Source of the DNA: Candidatus Pelagibacter sp.
GTDB taxonomy: Bacteria > Pseudomonadota > Alphaproteobacteria > Pelagibacterales > Pelagibacteraceae
DNA length: 64,000 nucleotides
NCBI GenBank assembly: GCA_028404615.1
Contig: JAOOBT010000002.1
Coordinates: 185,857 to 249,856 of the forward strand
Reading direction: 5' to 3'
Shown here: positions 47,995-58,805 of the stretch, in pieces
Numbering within the stretch: the first letter of the stretch is position 1
How the letters are laid out: each line of letters opens with the position of its first letter
Position numbers and translations under genes: made by a program
The notes under the pieces: generated by a model
Told to the model about the DNA's origin: nothing
The model's database searches: none
The model's input: the letters and a program-made list of their open reading frames with translations, nothing else

Positions 47995-48520
47995 ATCTAT
48001 AAATTTTTTAAAAAATAAGAATACTCGTCCCCTTAAAGACTCGGTAAAAGAGAGTATTTTTAATATTTTAAATCACTCCAATCTAATTAAAACAGATATT
48101 CAAAATTCAAATATTTTAGATTTATATTCTGGTGTAGGATCTTTTGGAATAGAATCACTTTCAAGAAATGCAAAAAGAGTTACCTTTATTGAGAAAGATA
48201 TTAATGCTTCCAATATCTTAAAAGAAAACCTAAAAAAATTATCTATCTTTCAAAAATCAAAGATTTTTACTGATAAAATTGAAAATGTTTTAAGTAGATT
48301 GGAAGAAAAATTTAATATTTTTTTTTTTGATCCTCCATTTGCTGATGAAAATTATTTTCTTAATCTCGAGTTGATTAAAAATAGAAAAATTTTTGAAGAA
48401 AATCATATTGTAATAATTCATAGAGAAAAAAGATCAAAAGAAAATTTTGGAAATATACTTCAAATTATTGAAACTAAGCAGTACGGTAGATCGAAAATAT
48501 TTTTCGGAAAATTTATTTAA
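47963..48520 (+). CDS. rsmD: 16S rRNA (guanine-966 N2)-methyltransferase
   Basis: RsmD methylates G966 of 16S rRNA. Seen are the N-terminal MRIISGTLKGKSI, NTRPLKDSVKESIFNIL, SAM loop DLYSGVGSFGIESLSR and catalytic FFDPPFAD. 185 residues. The start lies within purD's last 32 bases and the stop overlaps pgi on the other strand by 8 bases. Confidence 0.96.
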   Translation: MRIISGTLKGKSINFLKNKNTRPLKDSVKESIFNILNHSNLIKTDIQNSNILDLYSGVGSFGIESLSRNAKRVTFIEKDINASNILKENLKKLSIFQKSKIFTDKIENVLSRLEEKFNIFFFDPPFADENYFLNLELIKNRKIFEENHIVIIHREKRSKENFGNILQIIETKQYGRSKIFFGKFI

Positions 48521-49727
48521 GAAATTTTTTAGTATAAAGCTTAACCTTTTCGACAGCTGGTTGGTCATATGGATTGATATTCAACATTTTGCCAACAATT
48601 ATAGTCTCAATTATAAAGTATGAAAATAATTGTCCTAGTGTTTCTTCGTTAGACTTTTTAATTTTAAACTCTCTAAATGAGGATTTATTTTGTAATAACG
48701 ACTTAATTAAAGCGTTTTTTTGAGCATTTTTTATAGTGCTTATACTTTTCTTCTTAATATAATTTAATCCCTCAAAATTTTTACTAAAATTTATTTTTTG
48801 TTTAAATTTTTTTTCGAAACTGAAAATATAAAATAATTTATCTTTAGGTCCATCTAAATAAAGTTGTAACAAACTATGATGATCTTTTGGAGCATTTGAT
48901 ATTACTGGCAAGAGACCTTTGCCTTGTTTTCCAAGACTTTCGGCTATCAATTGCTGACACCAGTATAATAATTTTTTTAGATTGGGAGCATAATTTAATA
49001 AAATTAAACTATTAAACTTTTTGGATTTCAGGATTTGCACAAGATTAATTGAGCTTTTTTTTAAAAAGTTTTTATTTTTTTTATTAACACACTCTGAAAT
49101 TTTTGACCTCAATCTATTTATATTTACCCCCATTAAATAAGCAGGAATAATTCCAACTTCTGAGAGAACTGAGTACCTTCCACCTATATGCGGGTTATGC
49201 TCTACGTAAAACAAATTAAGTTTTTTTGACAAAGAAAATAATACATTATTTTTTTTCTCTGAAATCAAAATAATATTTTTAGAGTTTTTCTTAATTATAT
49301 TTAATGCAAATGTATTAGACAATGTCTCTATGGTATTCCCTGATTTAGATATAACTATAAAAAGAATTTTTGGTAAATGTTCTTTTTTTTTAAGTGAGAT
49401 TAATTTATTTTCATCTAGATCATCAAAAAAATAAACCTTTTTTTTTATTGTAGAGCTAAAAAAATTATAAATCGCATTTGCCCCTAATATGGATCCACCC
49501 ATACCAATGATAACGATGGTCTTAAACTTTTTATATTTATTTAGATCTTTTAATTTTAAATTAAATTTAAATTTATCATCTAAAACATTTAGGGTCTTAT
49601 TTTTGTTCTTAATTTCAATTTTTAAGTCGTTATATATTTTATCAAATTTTTTATTTAATTGATTAGATAATCTTATCTTTTTGTTAAAGTGTATATTGTT
49701 TTTTAAAGTTAGATTTTTATTATTCAC
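48513..49727 (-). CDS. pgi: Glucose-6-phosphate isomerase, short form
   Basis: The 404-residue SIS-fold enzyme interconverts glucose and fructose 6-phosphates. Marks are IIGMGGSILGANAIYNF, VISKSGNTIETLSNTFAL with the phosphate-binding Ser/Thr, NPHIGGRYSVLS, and PKDHHSLLQLYLDGP; the C-terminal catalytic Lys is in DQPAVEKVKLY. It is about 140 residues shorter than the Escherichia coli enzyme, matching the short group found in many alphaproteobacteria. It overlaps the lipoprotein gene by 4 bases. Confidence 0.93.
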   Translation of the reverse strand: MNNKNLTLKNNIHFNKKIRLSNQLNKKFDKIYNDLKIEIKNKNKTLNVLDDKFKFNLKLKDLNKYKKFKTIVIIGMGGSILGANAIYNFFSSTIKKKVYFFDDLDENKLISLKKKEHLPKILFIVISKSGNTIETLSNTFALNIIKKNSKNIILISEKKNNVLFSLSKKLNLFYVEHNPHIGGRYSVLSEVGIIPAYLMGVNINRLRSKISECVNKKNKNFLKKSSINLVQILKSKKFNSLILLNYAPNLKKLLYWCQQLIAESLGKQGKGLLPVISNAPKDHHSLLQLYLDGPKDKLFYIFSFEKKFKQKINFSKNFEGLNYIKKKSISTIKNAQKNALIKSLLQNKSSFREFKIKKSNEETLGQLFSYFIIETIIVGKMLNINPYDQPAVEKVKLYTKKFLK

Positions 49728-50032
49728 TTGCGAATTTTTTCTAATATCGAGTCTTCAATTGATGAGGAATCACTACTAGACTCATTTCTTTGATCATTAG
49801 CTTTGAGCATTTTTTTTATTTTTTCTTCTTCACTTGTTTGTTTTTTTTCTTTTATTCCAGGTACAGGTATTTTTTCAAAATCTGGTGGAAAAACAAGTGG
49901 GTCTCTTCTCTCCACAAGAAATTCATCGGTTGATTTGATTTTTTCATTTCTTAAAACTTTACTTGCGTCGTTCAAACTTGTACAAGAAGCTAAAAGAAAA
50001 AAAGTTGTAAGTAAAATATTTATATTTTTCAT
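49724..50032 (-). CDS. DUF3035 lipoprotein, BamF-like
   Basis: The 102-residue protein has a lipoprotein signal with lipobox LLASC (Cys17). The following TSTDEFLVERRDPLVFPPDFE-type segment (here STDEFLVERRDPLVFPPDF) matches DUF3035/BamF, a component of the outer-membrane protein assembly complex in Caulobacter. The last 35 residues are charged and Ser rich. It lies 2 bases after lspA, which processes lipoproteins. Confidence 0.82.
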   Translation of the reverse strand: MKNINILLTTFFLLASCTSLNDASKVLRNEKIKSTDEFLVERRDPLVFPPDFEKIPVPGIKEKKQTSEEEKIKKMLKANDQRNESSSDSSSIEDSILEKIRK

Positions 50033-50034
50033 AT

Positions 50035-50526
50035 TTAATTTTTCACAAAGATGCTTCTCAAAATAAAAATTAATATCCCTATAGTTATAAATATATCTGC
50101 AACATTAAAAGTAAACCAGTGAAAGTTATCATAATGCAAGTCAATAAAATCTGGTACAGCATTATAGACCAGCCTATCATAAAAATTTCCTAATGCACCT
50201 CCAATTATAACTGAGTAAATCAATTTATCTATTTTTTCTGATAAAACTAAAAAATAAAACAATATCAATATTACAAGTCCAATTAATAGAGTAATTAAGT
50301 TATATATTAAGAAAGAGTCTGTGCTTAAAAAACCAAAACCAATGCCAATATTCCAAATTAAATCTAAATTGATAAAATCATTTAAATAATATGTATTCTC
50401 ACTAAAATTGTCTAAAATAAGTAACTTTGTATATCTATCTAAAAAAAAAATTATTAAAATAACTATCAAACAATAAAGATTATTTTTTGTAGCGATTTTG
50501 TTTTTAATTTCTTTAAGATCAATCAA
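50035..50526 (-). CDS. lspA: Lipoprotein signal peptidase
   Basis: LspA cuts the signal peptide of prolipoproteins. The 163-residue protein has four helices and the two catalytic Asp: in NAVPDFIDLHY near residue 120 and in FNVADIFITIGI near 140; GALGNFYDRL precedes them. The order ileS-lspA is widespread. The bamF-like lipoprotein gene downstream may be one of its substrates. Confidence 0.95.
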   Translation of the reverse strand: MIDLKEIKNKIATKNNLYCLIVILIIFFLDRYTKLLILDNFSENTYYLNDFINLDLIWNIGIGFGFLSTDSFLIYNLITLLIGLVILILFYFLVLSEKIDKLIYSVIIGGALGNFYDRLVYNAVPDFIDLHYDNFHWFTFNVADIFITIGILIFILRSIFVKN

Positions 50527-50538
50527 AATATTGTCTTT

Positions 50539-53268
50539 CTATTTAACTGGACAACTTTCTCTTTGGCATTTTTTTTCTAAAATTTTCCAACATCTTTCAC
50601 ATTTTTTCCCTTGGGCTTTTTTCACTTCAATCTTGATTTCATCACTATTTGATAATTTTTTCTCTGCTTTTGAAACTATAAAATAATCAGCTAAATCCAA
50701 CTTATCGAGAAGTTCAAATTTCTCCTTCTTCAATGTAAGTTTAATTTCTGCCTCTAAACTTGACCCAATTTCTTTGTTAGCTCTTTTCTCTTCAATTGCA
50801 ATATTTGCTTCTTGTTTAATTTTAAATAGATCTGTCCATTTTTCATTTAGCTTATCATTTTCCCAATGTGATGGAATTTTTACAAATTGATTTTCATGTA
50901 TACTTTCACCATTACTTTTGTTTAGTAAGCTATAAATTTCCTCTGTAGTAAAAACTAAAATTGGAGCGAACCACTTTAATAAGCTTTCTAAAATTATGTT
51001 TAAAACAATTACACAATTTTTTCTTTTTTTTGAATTTATACTATCGCAGTAAAGAACATCTTTTCTAATATCAAAATAAAAAGAAGAAAGATCAAGCGTG
51101 CAAAAGTTTAATAATTCCTTATAAAGTTTATGAAAATTATAATTTTTTAAATTTTCATCAACAGATTTATCTATTAAAAATAATTTATGCAAAATAAATT
51201 GCTCTAATTCATCGAATTCATTTAGTTTGATTTTTTCAAAGTTTTGTTTTTCAAAATTATCTTTTAAATTACCAAGCATAAATCTAAAGGTATTTCTGAT
51301 TTTTCTGTAAGACTCAGCATGTTGAGTTAAAATACTTTTATCTATTCTCAAATCTTCGGCATAATCTGAAGCTGCAACCCAAGCTCTAAGAATATCTGCA
51401 CCATAATTTTTTAAAATATCCTCAGGTAAAATTACATTGCCCATGGATTTTGACATTTTCATTCCTTTTCCATCAACAACAAATCCATGTGATAAAATGC
51501 TTTCGAAGGGAGCTTTTCCTCTTGTTCCGCAAGACTCTAGTAAAGAAGAGTGAAACCAACCTCTGTGTTGATCAGATCCTTCTAGATACATGTCTGCAGG
51601 CCATTTTAAATCTTTTCTTTTTTCTAGAACAAAACTATGTGTAGATCCACTATCAAACCATACTTCTACAATATCACTTAGTTTTTCATAATCTTCGGGA
51701 TTATAATCTTTTCCTAGAAAAGATTTAGGGTCGTCTGTAAACCAACAATCAGATCCTTGTTTTTCATATATATCAGCAATTCTATCAATTACTTTTTGAT
51801 CTTTCAGAGGTTCTTTAGTTTTTTTATTAATAAAAATTGGTAATGGTACTCCCCAAACTCTTTGTCTCGACACACACCAGTCTGGCCTACCTTCAACCAT
51901 TGATAATAAGCGTTCTTTTCCTTTGTTTGGATAAAAAACAGTTTCATTTATTGCTTTAATTGCTTTATCTCTAAGTTTATTTTTTTGCATAGATATAAAC
52001 CATTGAGGTGTTGCTCTATAAATCAAAGGTGCTTTAGATCTCCATGAATGGGGATAGCTATGATTTAATTTATCGTGCTTAAGGAGTTTATTTTGCTCTT
52101 TCAATTTTTCTATAACTAATGGATCTGCTTTGAATATGTGTGTATTAGTAAAATAAGGTATCTCTTTTGTATAAAGGCCTGAGTTATCGACAGTATAACG
52201 AGAAGATATGTTGTTTTTTAAACATAAATTAAAATCATCAGGACCGTGGCTTGGTGCACAATGTACGATCCCAGTACCTTGTTCTAAATTAACGAATTGT
52301 GCATCTAACATTGGCACGTCATAATTAAAATTCATTTTAACAAAAGGGTGGCTACAAACAGTTCCCTCAAATTCTGATCCTTTAAAAGTCTTAATTTCTT
52401 TAAAATTTTTTATTTCACACTCCTCAGTTATTGATTTAATTAAATTTTTTGCTACTACGATTTTTTTTTCTTTAAAATGTTCAAGATCATTTATTTCCAA
52501 AATTGAATATTCTATATTACTATTGAAGGCTAATGCTCGATTAGCTGGTATAGTCCAAGGAGTTGTTGTCCAAATTATAACATTTGTATTTTTTAAAAAA
52601 TCTTTTTTAGTTTTGACCACCTTAAAAGCTACGTAAATAGTATTAGATGTGTGATCCAAATACTCAACCTCTGCGTCGGCTAAGGCAGTTTTTTCAACTG
52701 TTGACCACAGCACAGGTTTGAAACCCTGATACAAACTGCCGTCTAAAAGAAATTTTCCCAGTTCTCTTACAATTTGAGCTTCAGCTTCATAGCTCATTGT
52801 AGAATAGTAGTTGTCAAAATCACCTATTACGCCTAATCGTTTGAACTCCTTAATGTGAACTTCAATCCAGCTCTTTGCAAACTCTCTACATTCTTGTCTA
52901 AAGTCCTTTATTGGAACTTCATCTTTATTTTTTTTCTTTTTTTTATATTGTTCCTCTATTTTCCACTCAATTGGTAATCCATGACAGTCCCAACCTGGAA
53001 CGTAAACTGAGTCTTTGCCGTTCATTTGATGGAAACGAGTAATAATATCTTTTAATATTTTGTTTAAAGCTGTTCCCATATGTATGTGCCCATTGGCATA
53101 AGGAGGGCCATCATGTAGTATAAATTTTTCTCTACCTTTTGAATCTTTTCTCAGCTTGTCAAAAATTTTGCTTTTTTCCCATCTCTTTAAAATTTCAGGT
53201 TCTTTGATTGGTAAGCTAGCTTTCATCGAGAAAGCTGTTTTTGGAAGTTGAAGAGTGTCTTTAGACAT
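50539..53268 (-). CDS. ileS: Isoleucyl-tRNA synthetase
   Basis: A class I synthetase of 909 residues with HIGH-type PPYANGHIHMG near residue 55, the KMSKS motif GMKMSKSMGN near 605, the WSTVEKTALADAEVEY segment and the editing domain. The C-terminal zinc site is compressed: KCERCWKILEKKCQRESCPVK has C-X2-C then C-X4-C with only 7 residues between pairs, while most homologues have a longer spacer. The ribF stop shares its last base with the ileS start. Confidence 0.97.
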   Translation of the reverse strand: MSKDTLQLPKTAFSMKASLPIKEPEILKRWEKSKIFDKLRKDSKGREKFILHDGPPYANGHIHMGTALNKILKDIITRFHQMNGKDSVYVPGWDCHGLPIEWKIEEQYKKKKKNKDEVPIKDFRQECREFAKSWIEVHIKEFKRLGVIGDFDNYYSTMSYEAEAQIVRELGKFLLDGSLYQGFKPVLWSTVEKTALADAEVEYLDHTSNTIYVAFKVVKTKKDFLKNTNVIIWTTTPWTIPANRALAFNSNIEYSILEINDLEHFKEKKIVVAKNLIKSITEECEIKNFKEIKTFKGSEFEGTVCSHPFVKMNFNYDVPMLDAQFVNLEQGTGIVHCAPSHGPDDFNLCLKNNISSRYTVDNSGLYTKEIPYFTNTHIFKADPLVIEKLKEQNKLLKHDKLNHSYPHSWRSKAPLIYRATPQWFISMQKNKLRDKAIKAINETVFYPNKGKERLLSMVEGRPDWCVSRQRVWGVPLPIFINKKTKEPLKDQKVIDRIADIYEKQGSDCWFTDDPKSFLGKDYNPEDYEKLSDIVEVWFDSGSTHSFVLEKRKDLKWPADMYLEGSDQHRGWFHSSLLESCGTRGKAPFESILSHGFVVDGKGMKMSKSMGNVILPEDILKNYGADILRAWVAASDYAEDLRIDKSILTQHAESYRKIRNTFRFMLGNLKDNFEKQNFEKIKLNEFDELEQFILHKLFLIDKSVDENLKNYNFHKLYKELLNFCTLDLSSFYFDIRKDVLYCDSINSKKRKNCVIVLNIILESLLKWFAPILVFTTEEIYSLLNKSNGESIHENQFVKIPSHWENDKLNEKWTDLFKIKQEANIAIEEKRANKEIGSSLEAEIKLTLKKEKFELLDKLDLADYFIVSKAEKKLSNSDEIKIEVKKAQGKKCERCWKILEKKCQRESCPVK

Positions 53269-54176
53269 TATTTTTTTGCTTGCTGTATATCAAGTTTTAT
53301 TTGTTTTTTTAAAAATTTAAAGTCTTTAAATTTTTTCTCTGGTCTTATAAATTTTTTAAAATAAACAGTTATTACTTTATTATATAAATTTCTATTAATT
53401 CCAAAGATATTTGTCTCTAATAATAAATTTTGTCCATTAAATGTTGGCCTATAACCAACATTTGATATGCCATTTTTGATAAAATATTTTGATTTAACTC
53501 TCACTGAGTAAACTCCTAAACGAGGAATTACATAACTATGAAGTTTAAGGTTACATGTAGGAAAGCCGATCTTTCTTCCTCTTTTTCTTCCTGTAATAAC
53601 TTTTCCTTCAATACTCCAATTTCGATTTAAAAATTTGTTTACTTCATTAATTTTTCCTTTTCTAATTTTTTTCCTAACAATCGTAGATGAAATAATTCTA
53701 TTATTTTTTTTAAATGGTTTTGTAATTATATTTTTATAACCGTATAGTTTCTCAAATTTTTTTAGTGTTTGAATGTTACCTCGTCTTTTAAAACCAAACC
53801 TAAAGTTTTTACTCACATATAAATATTTACACTTTGTTTTTTTATAAATTATTTTTTCAATAAACTTTTCAGCAGATAAAGATGAAAATTCTTTATTAAA
53901 TTTGATTATAATTAAGAAATCGAGCTTAAAAATCTTAAGCATTAATTTTTTTTGCTCGAGAGAATTAATTCTGTGATTCTTTATTTTTTTATCAAAAAAC
54001 ATTACTGGAACTGGCTCAAAAGTTATAACGCCAAAAGGCAATCTTTTCTTTTTTGCTTTTTGTTTTGCTTCGTTGAGAACCTTTTGATGTCCCAAATGTA
54101 AACCATCAAAATTACCAATTGCAATAACACTATTTAAGTGATTACGATTTAATTTAACATTATTATAAATTTTCAT
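53268..54176 (-). CDS. ribF: Bifunctional riboflavin kinase / FAD synthetase
   Basis: RibF turns riboflavin into FMN and FAD. The N-terminal nucleotidyltransferase has GNFDGLHLGHQKVL and FRFGFKRRGN; the C-terminal flavokinase has GRKIGFPTCNL and NVGYRPTF. Length 302. It lies one base after the HAD gene and shares one base with ileS. It supplies FAD for CrtI, CrtY and the monooxygenase in this window. Confidence 0.96.
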   Translation of the reverse strand: MKIYNNVKLNRNHLNSVIAIGNFDGLHLGHQKVLNEAKQKAKKKRLPFGVITFEPVPVMFFDKKIKNHRINSLEQKKLMLKIFKLDFLIIIKFNKEFSSLSAEKFIEKIIYKKTKCKYLYVSKNFRFGFKRRGNIQTLKKFEKLYGYKNIITKPFKKNNRIISSTIVRKKIRKGKINEVNKFLNRNWSIEGKVITGRKRGRKIGFPTCNLKLHSYVIPRLGVYSVRVKSKYFIKNGISNVGYRPTFNGQNLLLETNIFGINRNLYNKVITVYFKKFIRPEKKFKDFKFLKKQIKLDIQQAKK

Positions 54177-54177
54177 A

Positions 54178-54984
54178 CTACCATTTTAATTCATTCTGAA
54201 AAAAATTTGCTTTCACATTATATTTTTTTAAAAGAGTATCTAATTCAGAAACATTTTTATATTCATCTCTATGAACTCCATCTGTAATAAACAAACAATC
54301 TATACTCAAATTATTTGCTCCTCTAATATCAGTTCTTAAATTATCTCCTATAGCTAAAACTTTTTCATTTGAATTAAAGCACATTTTATATATTTCATTG
54401 TATGGTTTCCCAAAATAAATTACTTCGCCGCCAAGTTTTTCAAATTCTTTTGCGATAGAACCTGCGCATAATTCTTCTACATTTCCTCTGTGAACGGTTA
54501 AATCTGGATTTGTACATACTAATTTTTTAGTGATATGTTTTTTTAAAAATACTTTATAAAATTCTAAGTCATCTTCATGTTCATCGAATAAACCAGTACA
54601 TAAAATAAAATCACATTTTTCAAGTTCAGTTTTGTTTTCTTTTACTTTTTCGAAAACATCTGTATCTCTGGGTGGACCTAAGTGAAAAAATGTCTTTCCA
54701 AATTGTTTATTATTAATTGCGTGCATTGCTGCTTCTCCAGATGTTATTACATTGGTGAGGAATTTCTTATCCATTTTCATTTTTAATAAAAAATTTACAA
54801 CTTGAAAACTTGGTCTTGGAGCATTTGATAAAAAGACTATTTTTTTAGCGTTATTTTTTAATTGATTTATTGCATCTATTGCTTTTGAATTGAGAACAAC
54901 TCCATTATGCATTACTCCCCATAAATCTATTACAAAGGTGTCATAGTTCTCAAATATCTCTGATAGGTGTTTTAATTCTCTCAA
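54178..54984 (-). CDS. HAD-superfamily class IIA hydrolase
   Basis: The 268-residue protein starts YDTFVIDLWGVMHNG, the class IIA version of HAD motif I, and has FLSNAPRP (motif II), and IYFGKPYNEIYKMC with the motif III Lys, then AIGDNLRTDIRGAN (motif IV). It matches the family usually annotated as TIGR01459. The substrate is unknown; relatives dephosphorylate sugar phosphates or nucleotides. It leads the HAD-ribF-ileS-lspA-bamF-pgi run. Confidence 0.88.
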   Translation of the reverse strand: MRELKHLSEIFENYDTFVIDLWGVMHNGVVLNSKAIDAINQLKNNAKKIVFLSNAPRPSFQVVNFLLKMKMDKKFLTNVITSGEAAMHAINNKQFGKTFFHLGPPRDTDVFEKVKENKTELEKCDFILCTGLFDEHEDDLEFYKVFLKKHITKKLVCTNPDLTVHRGNVEELCAGSIAKEFEKLGGEVIYFGKPYNEIYKMCFNSNEKVLAIGDNLRTDIRGANNLSIDCLFITDGVHRDEYKNVSELDTLLKKYNVKANFFQNELKW

Positions 54985-55050
54985 AATATTAATTCTCTCC
55001 TTAATCTACACAAAATATAGTATTTATTGGTTTTTTTAATGATTTTTACT

Positions 55051-55078
55051 CTTGAAATATAGTTAAAACATACCATAT
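55051..55078 (+). promoter_or_regulatory. Candidate heat-shock (RpoH) promoter of groESL
   Basis: CTTGAAA (55051-55057) and CCATAT (55073-55078) are spaced by 15 bases and resemble the sigma-32 consensus CTTGAAA-N(11-16)-CCCCAT. They lie 35-60 bases before the groES start. No CIRCE inverted repeat (TTAGCACTC-N9-GAGTGCTAA) is present in the 129-base gap, so HrcA control is unlikely. Confidence 0.55.
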
Positions 55079-55113
55079 CAGCACTACATTAGAATTTATA
55101 GGAGAAAATATAT

Positions 55114-55410
55114 ATGAAATTTAGACCCCTGCACGATCGCGTGCTTATTAAAGTGCTGGACAGTGAGGAAAAAACTGCCGGTGGTATTATTATTCCAGAT
55201 ACAGCAAAAGAAAAGCCTCAAGAAGGTGAAGTAGTTGCTGTGGGACCTGGTACAAAAAATGAGGATGGCAAAGTTGCTCCGATGGATGTTAAAGTTGGAG
55301 ATATAGTTCTTTTTGGAAAGTGGTCTGGAACTGAAGTGAAAATTGACGGTAAAGAATACAGCATTATGAAAGAGTCTGACATAATGGGAATTTCAAAAAC
55401 TAAAAAATAA
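55114..55410 (+). CDS. groES: Chaperonin GroES
   Basis: The 98-residue co-chaperonin caps Gro[14 protein letters not shown], the mobile loop [21 protein letters not shown] and the end [13 protein letters not shown] are all typical. A GGAG Shine-Dalgarno site lies 9 bases before the ATG. groEL follows 18 bases later with its own GAGGAG site. Confidence 0.98.
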   Translation: MKFRPLHDRVLIKVLDSEEKTAGGIIIPDTAKEKPQEGEVVAVGPGTKNEDGKVAPMDVKVGDIVLFGKWSGTEVKIDGKEYSIMKESDIMGISKTKK

Positions 55411-55416
55411 TACTAA

Positions 55417-57087
<1,671 letters not shown>

Positions 57088-57093
57088 TTTCAC

Positions 57094-57771
57094 CTACCCA
57101 AATGATTTTAAAAAAGGCTGTAATTTTGCAGCCTTTTTTTTTGCAATAAATAAACATGCATTTGAGCTAAGTATTAATCCATCTTTGAGGACTCTTAAAT
57201 TATTATCTGCTAAAGTTTTACCCGTAGAAGTTATATCTGTAATAATTTCTGAAGAACCTATGAATGGGTACGTTTCAGTAGCACCAAGACTAGGTATCAA
57301 TTTATATTGAGTTACACCTCTAGATACCAAAAAATCATTAGTCAAATTTGGATATTTTGTTGCGACTCTCAGCCTAGCATTTCTTTTAGATCTAATATCA
57401 AAGGATACCTCTTCAAGATCAGCAATGGTCTGGACATCTATCCAGTCATCTGGAACAGCAATAACTAAATTAGCATTACCAAAATCAAGTTTTCTTTGAA
57501 TATTTATTTTACCCTGTAAATTTTTACCAGATTCTTTTAAGAGATCTAACCCTGATACACCCATGTCTAAAGTTCCATCTCCTAATCTCTGAATAATTTC
57601 TTTAGCATGAAGAAAAATAATCTTGATATCAGGTTTATTTTCGATAGTCCCAAAATAATTTCTTTCTTTCTCATTTTGTAAAATCTTGAGCCCTCTTTTA
57701 TTAAAAAATGATATTGCTTTATCTTTTAACCGTCCTTTGCTTGGTAGTCCTATAGTAATTATGCTTTTCAT
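57094..57771 (-). CDS. hisG: ATP phosphoribosyltransferase, short form
   Basis: HisG starts histidine synthesis by joining PRPP to ATP. It is the 225-residue short form that needs HisZ as a regulatory partner; ITIGLPSKGRLKD, GVSGLDLLKESG and the PRPP-binding SSEIITDITSTGKTLADNNL are present, and there is no ACT-like C-terminal domain. It shares 4 bases with hisZ. Its last codons, for AKKKAAKLQPFL, also form the terminator hairpin for groEL on the other strand. Confidence 0.95.
   Translation of the reverse strand: MKSIITIGLPSKGRLKDKAISFFNKRGLKILQNEKERNYFGTIENKPDIKIIFLHAKEIIQRLGDGTLDMGVSGLDLLKESGKNLQGKINIQRKLDFGNANLVIAVPDDWIDVQTIADLEEVSFDIRSKRNARLRVATKYPNLTNDFLVSRGVTQYKLIPSLGATETYPFIGSSEIITDITSTGKTLADNNLRVLKDGLILSSNACLFIAKKKAAKLQPFLKSFG
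57111..57140. terminator. Rho-independent terminator after groEL, inside the hisG coding end
   Basis: AAAAAGGCTG (57111-57120), an 8-base loop and CAGCCTTTTTTTT (57129-57141) form a stem of five GC-rich pairs plus A-T pairs ending in a long T run on the plus strand. It starts 24 bases after the groEL stop. On the minus strand it is bordered by A9/T5 and lies within hisG, 20 bases before its stop. As a bidirectional element it may attenuate or end the his operon as well. Confidence 0.8.
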
Positions 57772-58805
57772 ATATTTTTCAAGTTTATTGCAGCCCCTAC
57801 AGCAGGGATATTTTTTTTAGCACCTAAGCTCTTTAGTAAATCATCATAACGACCGCCCCTAGCGATTTCCTTTTTTCCTGAAAGCACTTCGAAAACTATT
57901 CCAGTATAATATTCTACGTCTCTACCAAAATTTGCAATAAAATTAATATCTTGATTAAGTTTTTTGAGATTAAGAATAGATTTAAAATCTCTAAATATAT
58001 TTTTCCTAAGATTATTTTTTTTTGTGAAATCTAATAATCTTTCTTCAAGTTCTGAAAGCTTACAGTTAATTTTTAAAAATGACGTGATAATTTTAACAAC
58101 TTTTTTTCCATCAGTAAAAGATCTTGGGTCCTTAATTTTTTTATCAAATCTTTTCAAAATTTCAGATATTGATCTTCCTGCGATTATCTTGTCTTGATTT
58201 TTTTTTTTCATTTCATAAAATCTTTTCTTGTCTGAATCAAAAGTGACAGCATCAATATCTGAATTCTGTTCCAATCTTTTCAAGAGTTCCTCGAAATAAC
58301 TTGGTTTCCAATAATGTCTTACTAATCTTAACTTCCATCTTTCAGGCATATCCAAGGCATTTATTAAATTTTTAAATAAACTAATGTCCCCAACTTTAAT
58401 TTGAATTTTTTTTCTTTTTATTTTTTTTGCCGAGTTTAAAATTGTACTTAAAACTTTAAAATCATCTTGGATTTGATTTTTGGAACCTAAAATCTCAATT
58501 CCTAATTGATCATGAATAAAGTTTGTGCCTTTCCCGCTTGACCTTCTATACGCTTGACCAGAGTAGTAAATTTTTGAAGAAGATTTTTTTTGTAAGAAAT
58601 TTATACATGAAGCAACTGTTAAATCTGGTCTTAAACACATCGTTTTTCCATCTTCTCTATCAAAAGTAAGCATTGAACTTCTAAATTTTTCTCCAGACCT
58701 CTCAATAATATAATTTGAGTCTAAAAGAACATCAGGTTCTGACAAAACAAACCCGTTGCTCTTAAAAGTCTTAATTATATTTTCAGATAATTTTTTTAAT
58801 TTCAT
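57768..58805 (-). CDS. hisZ: ATP phosphoribosyltransferase regulatory subunit
   Basis: HisZ is a HisRS-like protein without synthetase activity that makes HisG-S allosteric. Motif-2 region reads YYSGQAYRRSSGKGTNFIHDQLG, and DVEYYTGIVFEVLSG with IARGGRYDDLL lies near the end. Length 345 with no anticodon-binding domain. It overlaps hisS by 23 bases and hisG by 4. A free HisZ is expected wherever HisG is short. Confidence 0.93.
   Translation of the reverse strand: MKLKKLSENIIKTFKSNGFVLSEPDVLLDSNYIIERSGEKFRSSMLTFDREDGKTMCLRPDLTVASCINFLQKKSSSKIYYSGQAYRRSSGKGTNFIHDQLGIEILGSKNQIQDDFKVLSTILNSAKKIKRKKIQIKVGDISLFKNLINALDMPERWKLRLVRHYWKPSYFEELLKRLEQNSDIDAVTFDSDKKRFYEMKKKNQDKIIAGRSISEILKRFDKKIKDPRSFTDGKKVVKIITSFLKINCKLSELEERLLDFTKKNNLRKNIFRDFKSILNLKKLNQDINFIANFGRDVEYYTGIVFEVLSGKKEIARGGRYDDLLKSLGAKKNIPAVGAAINLKNI

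Noticed and set aside
54985..55113. CIRCE element upstream of groES
   Set aside because: No TTAGCACTC/GAGTGCTAA pair is present in the gap.
57768..58805. hisZ as a second hisS
   Set aside because: It has no anticodon-binding domain, has the HisZ-type motif 2, and lies beside short-form hisG, which needs HisZ.
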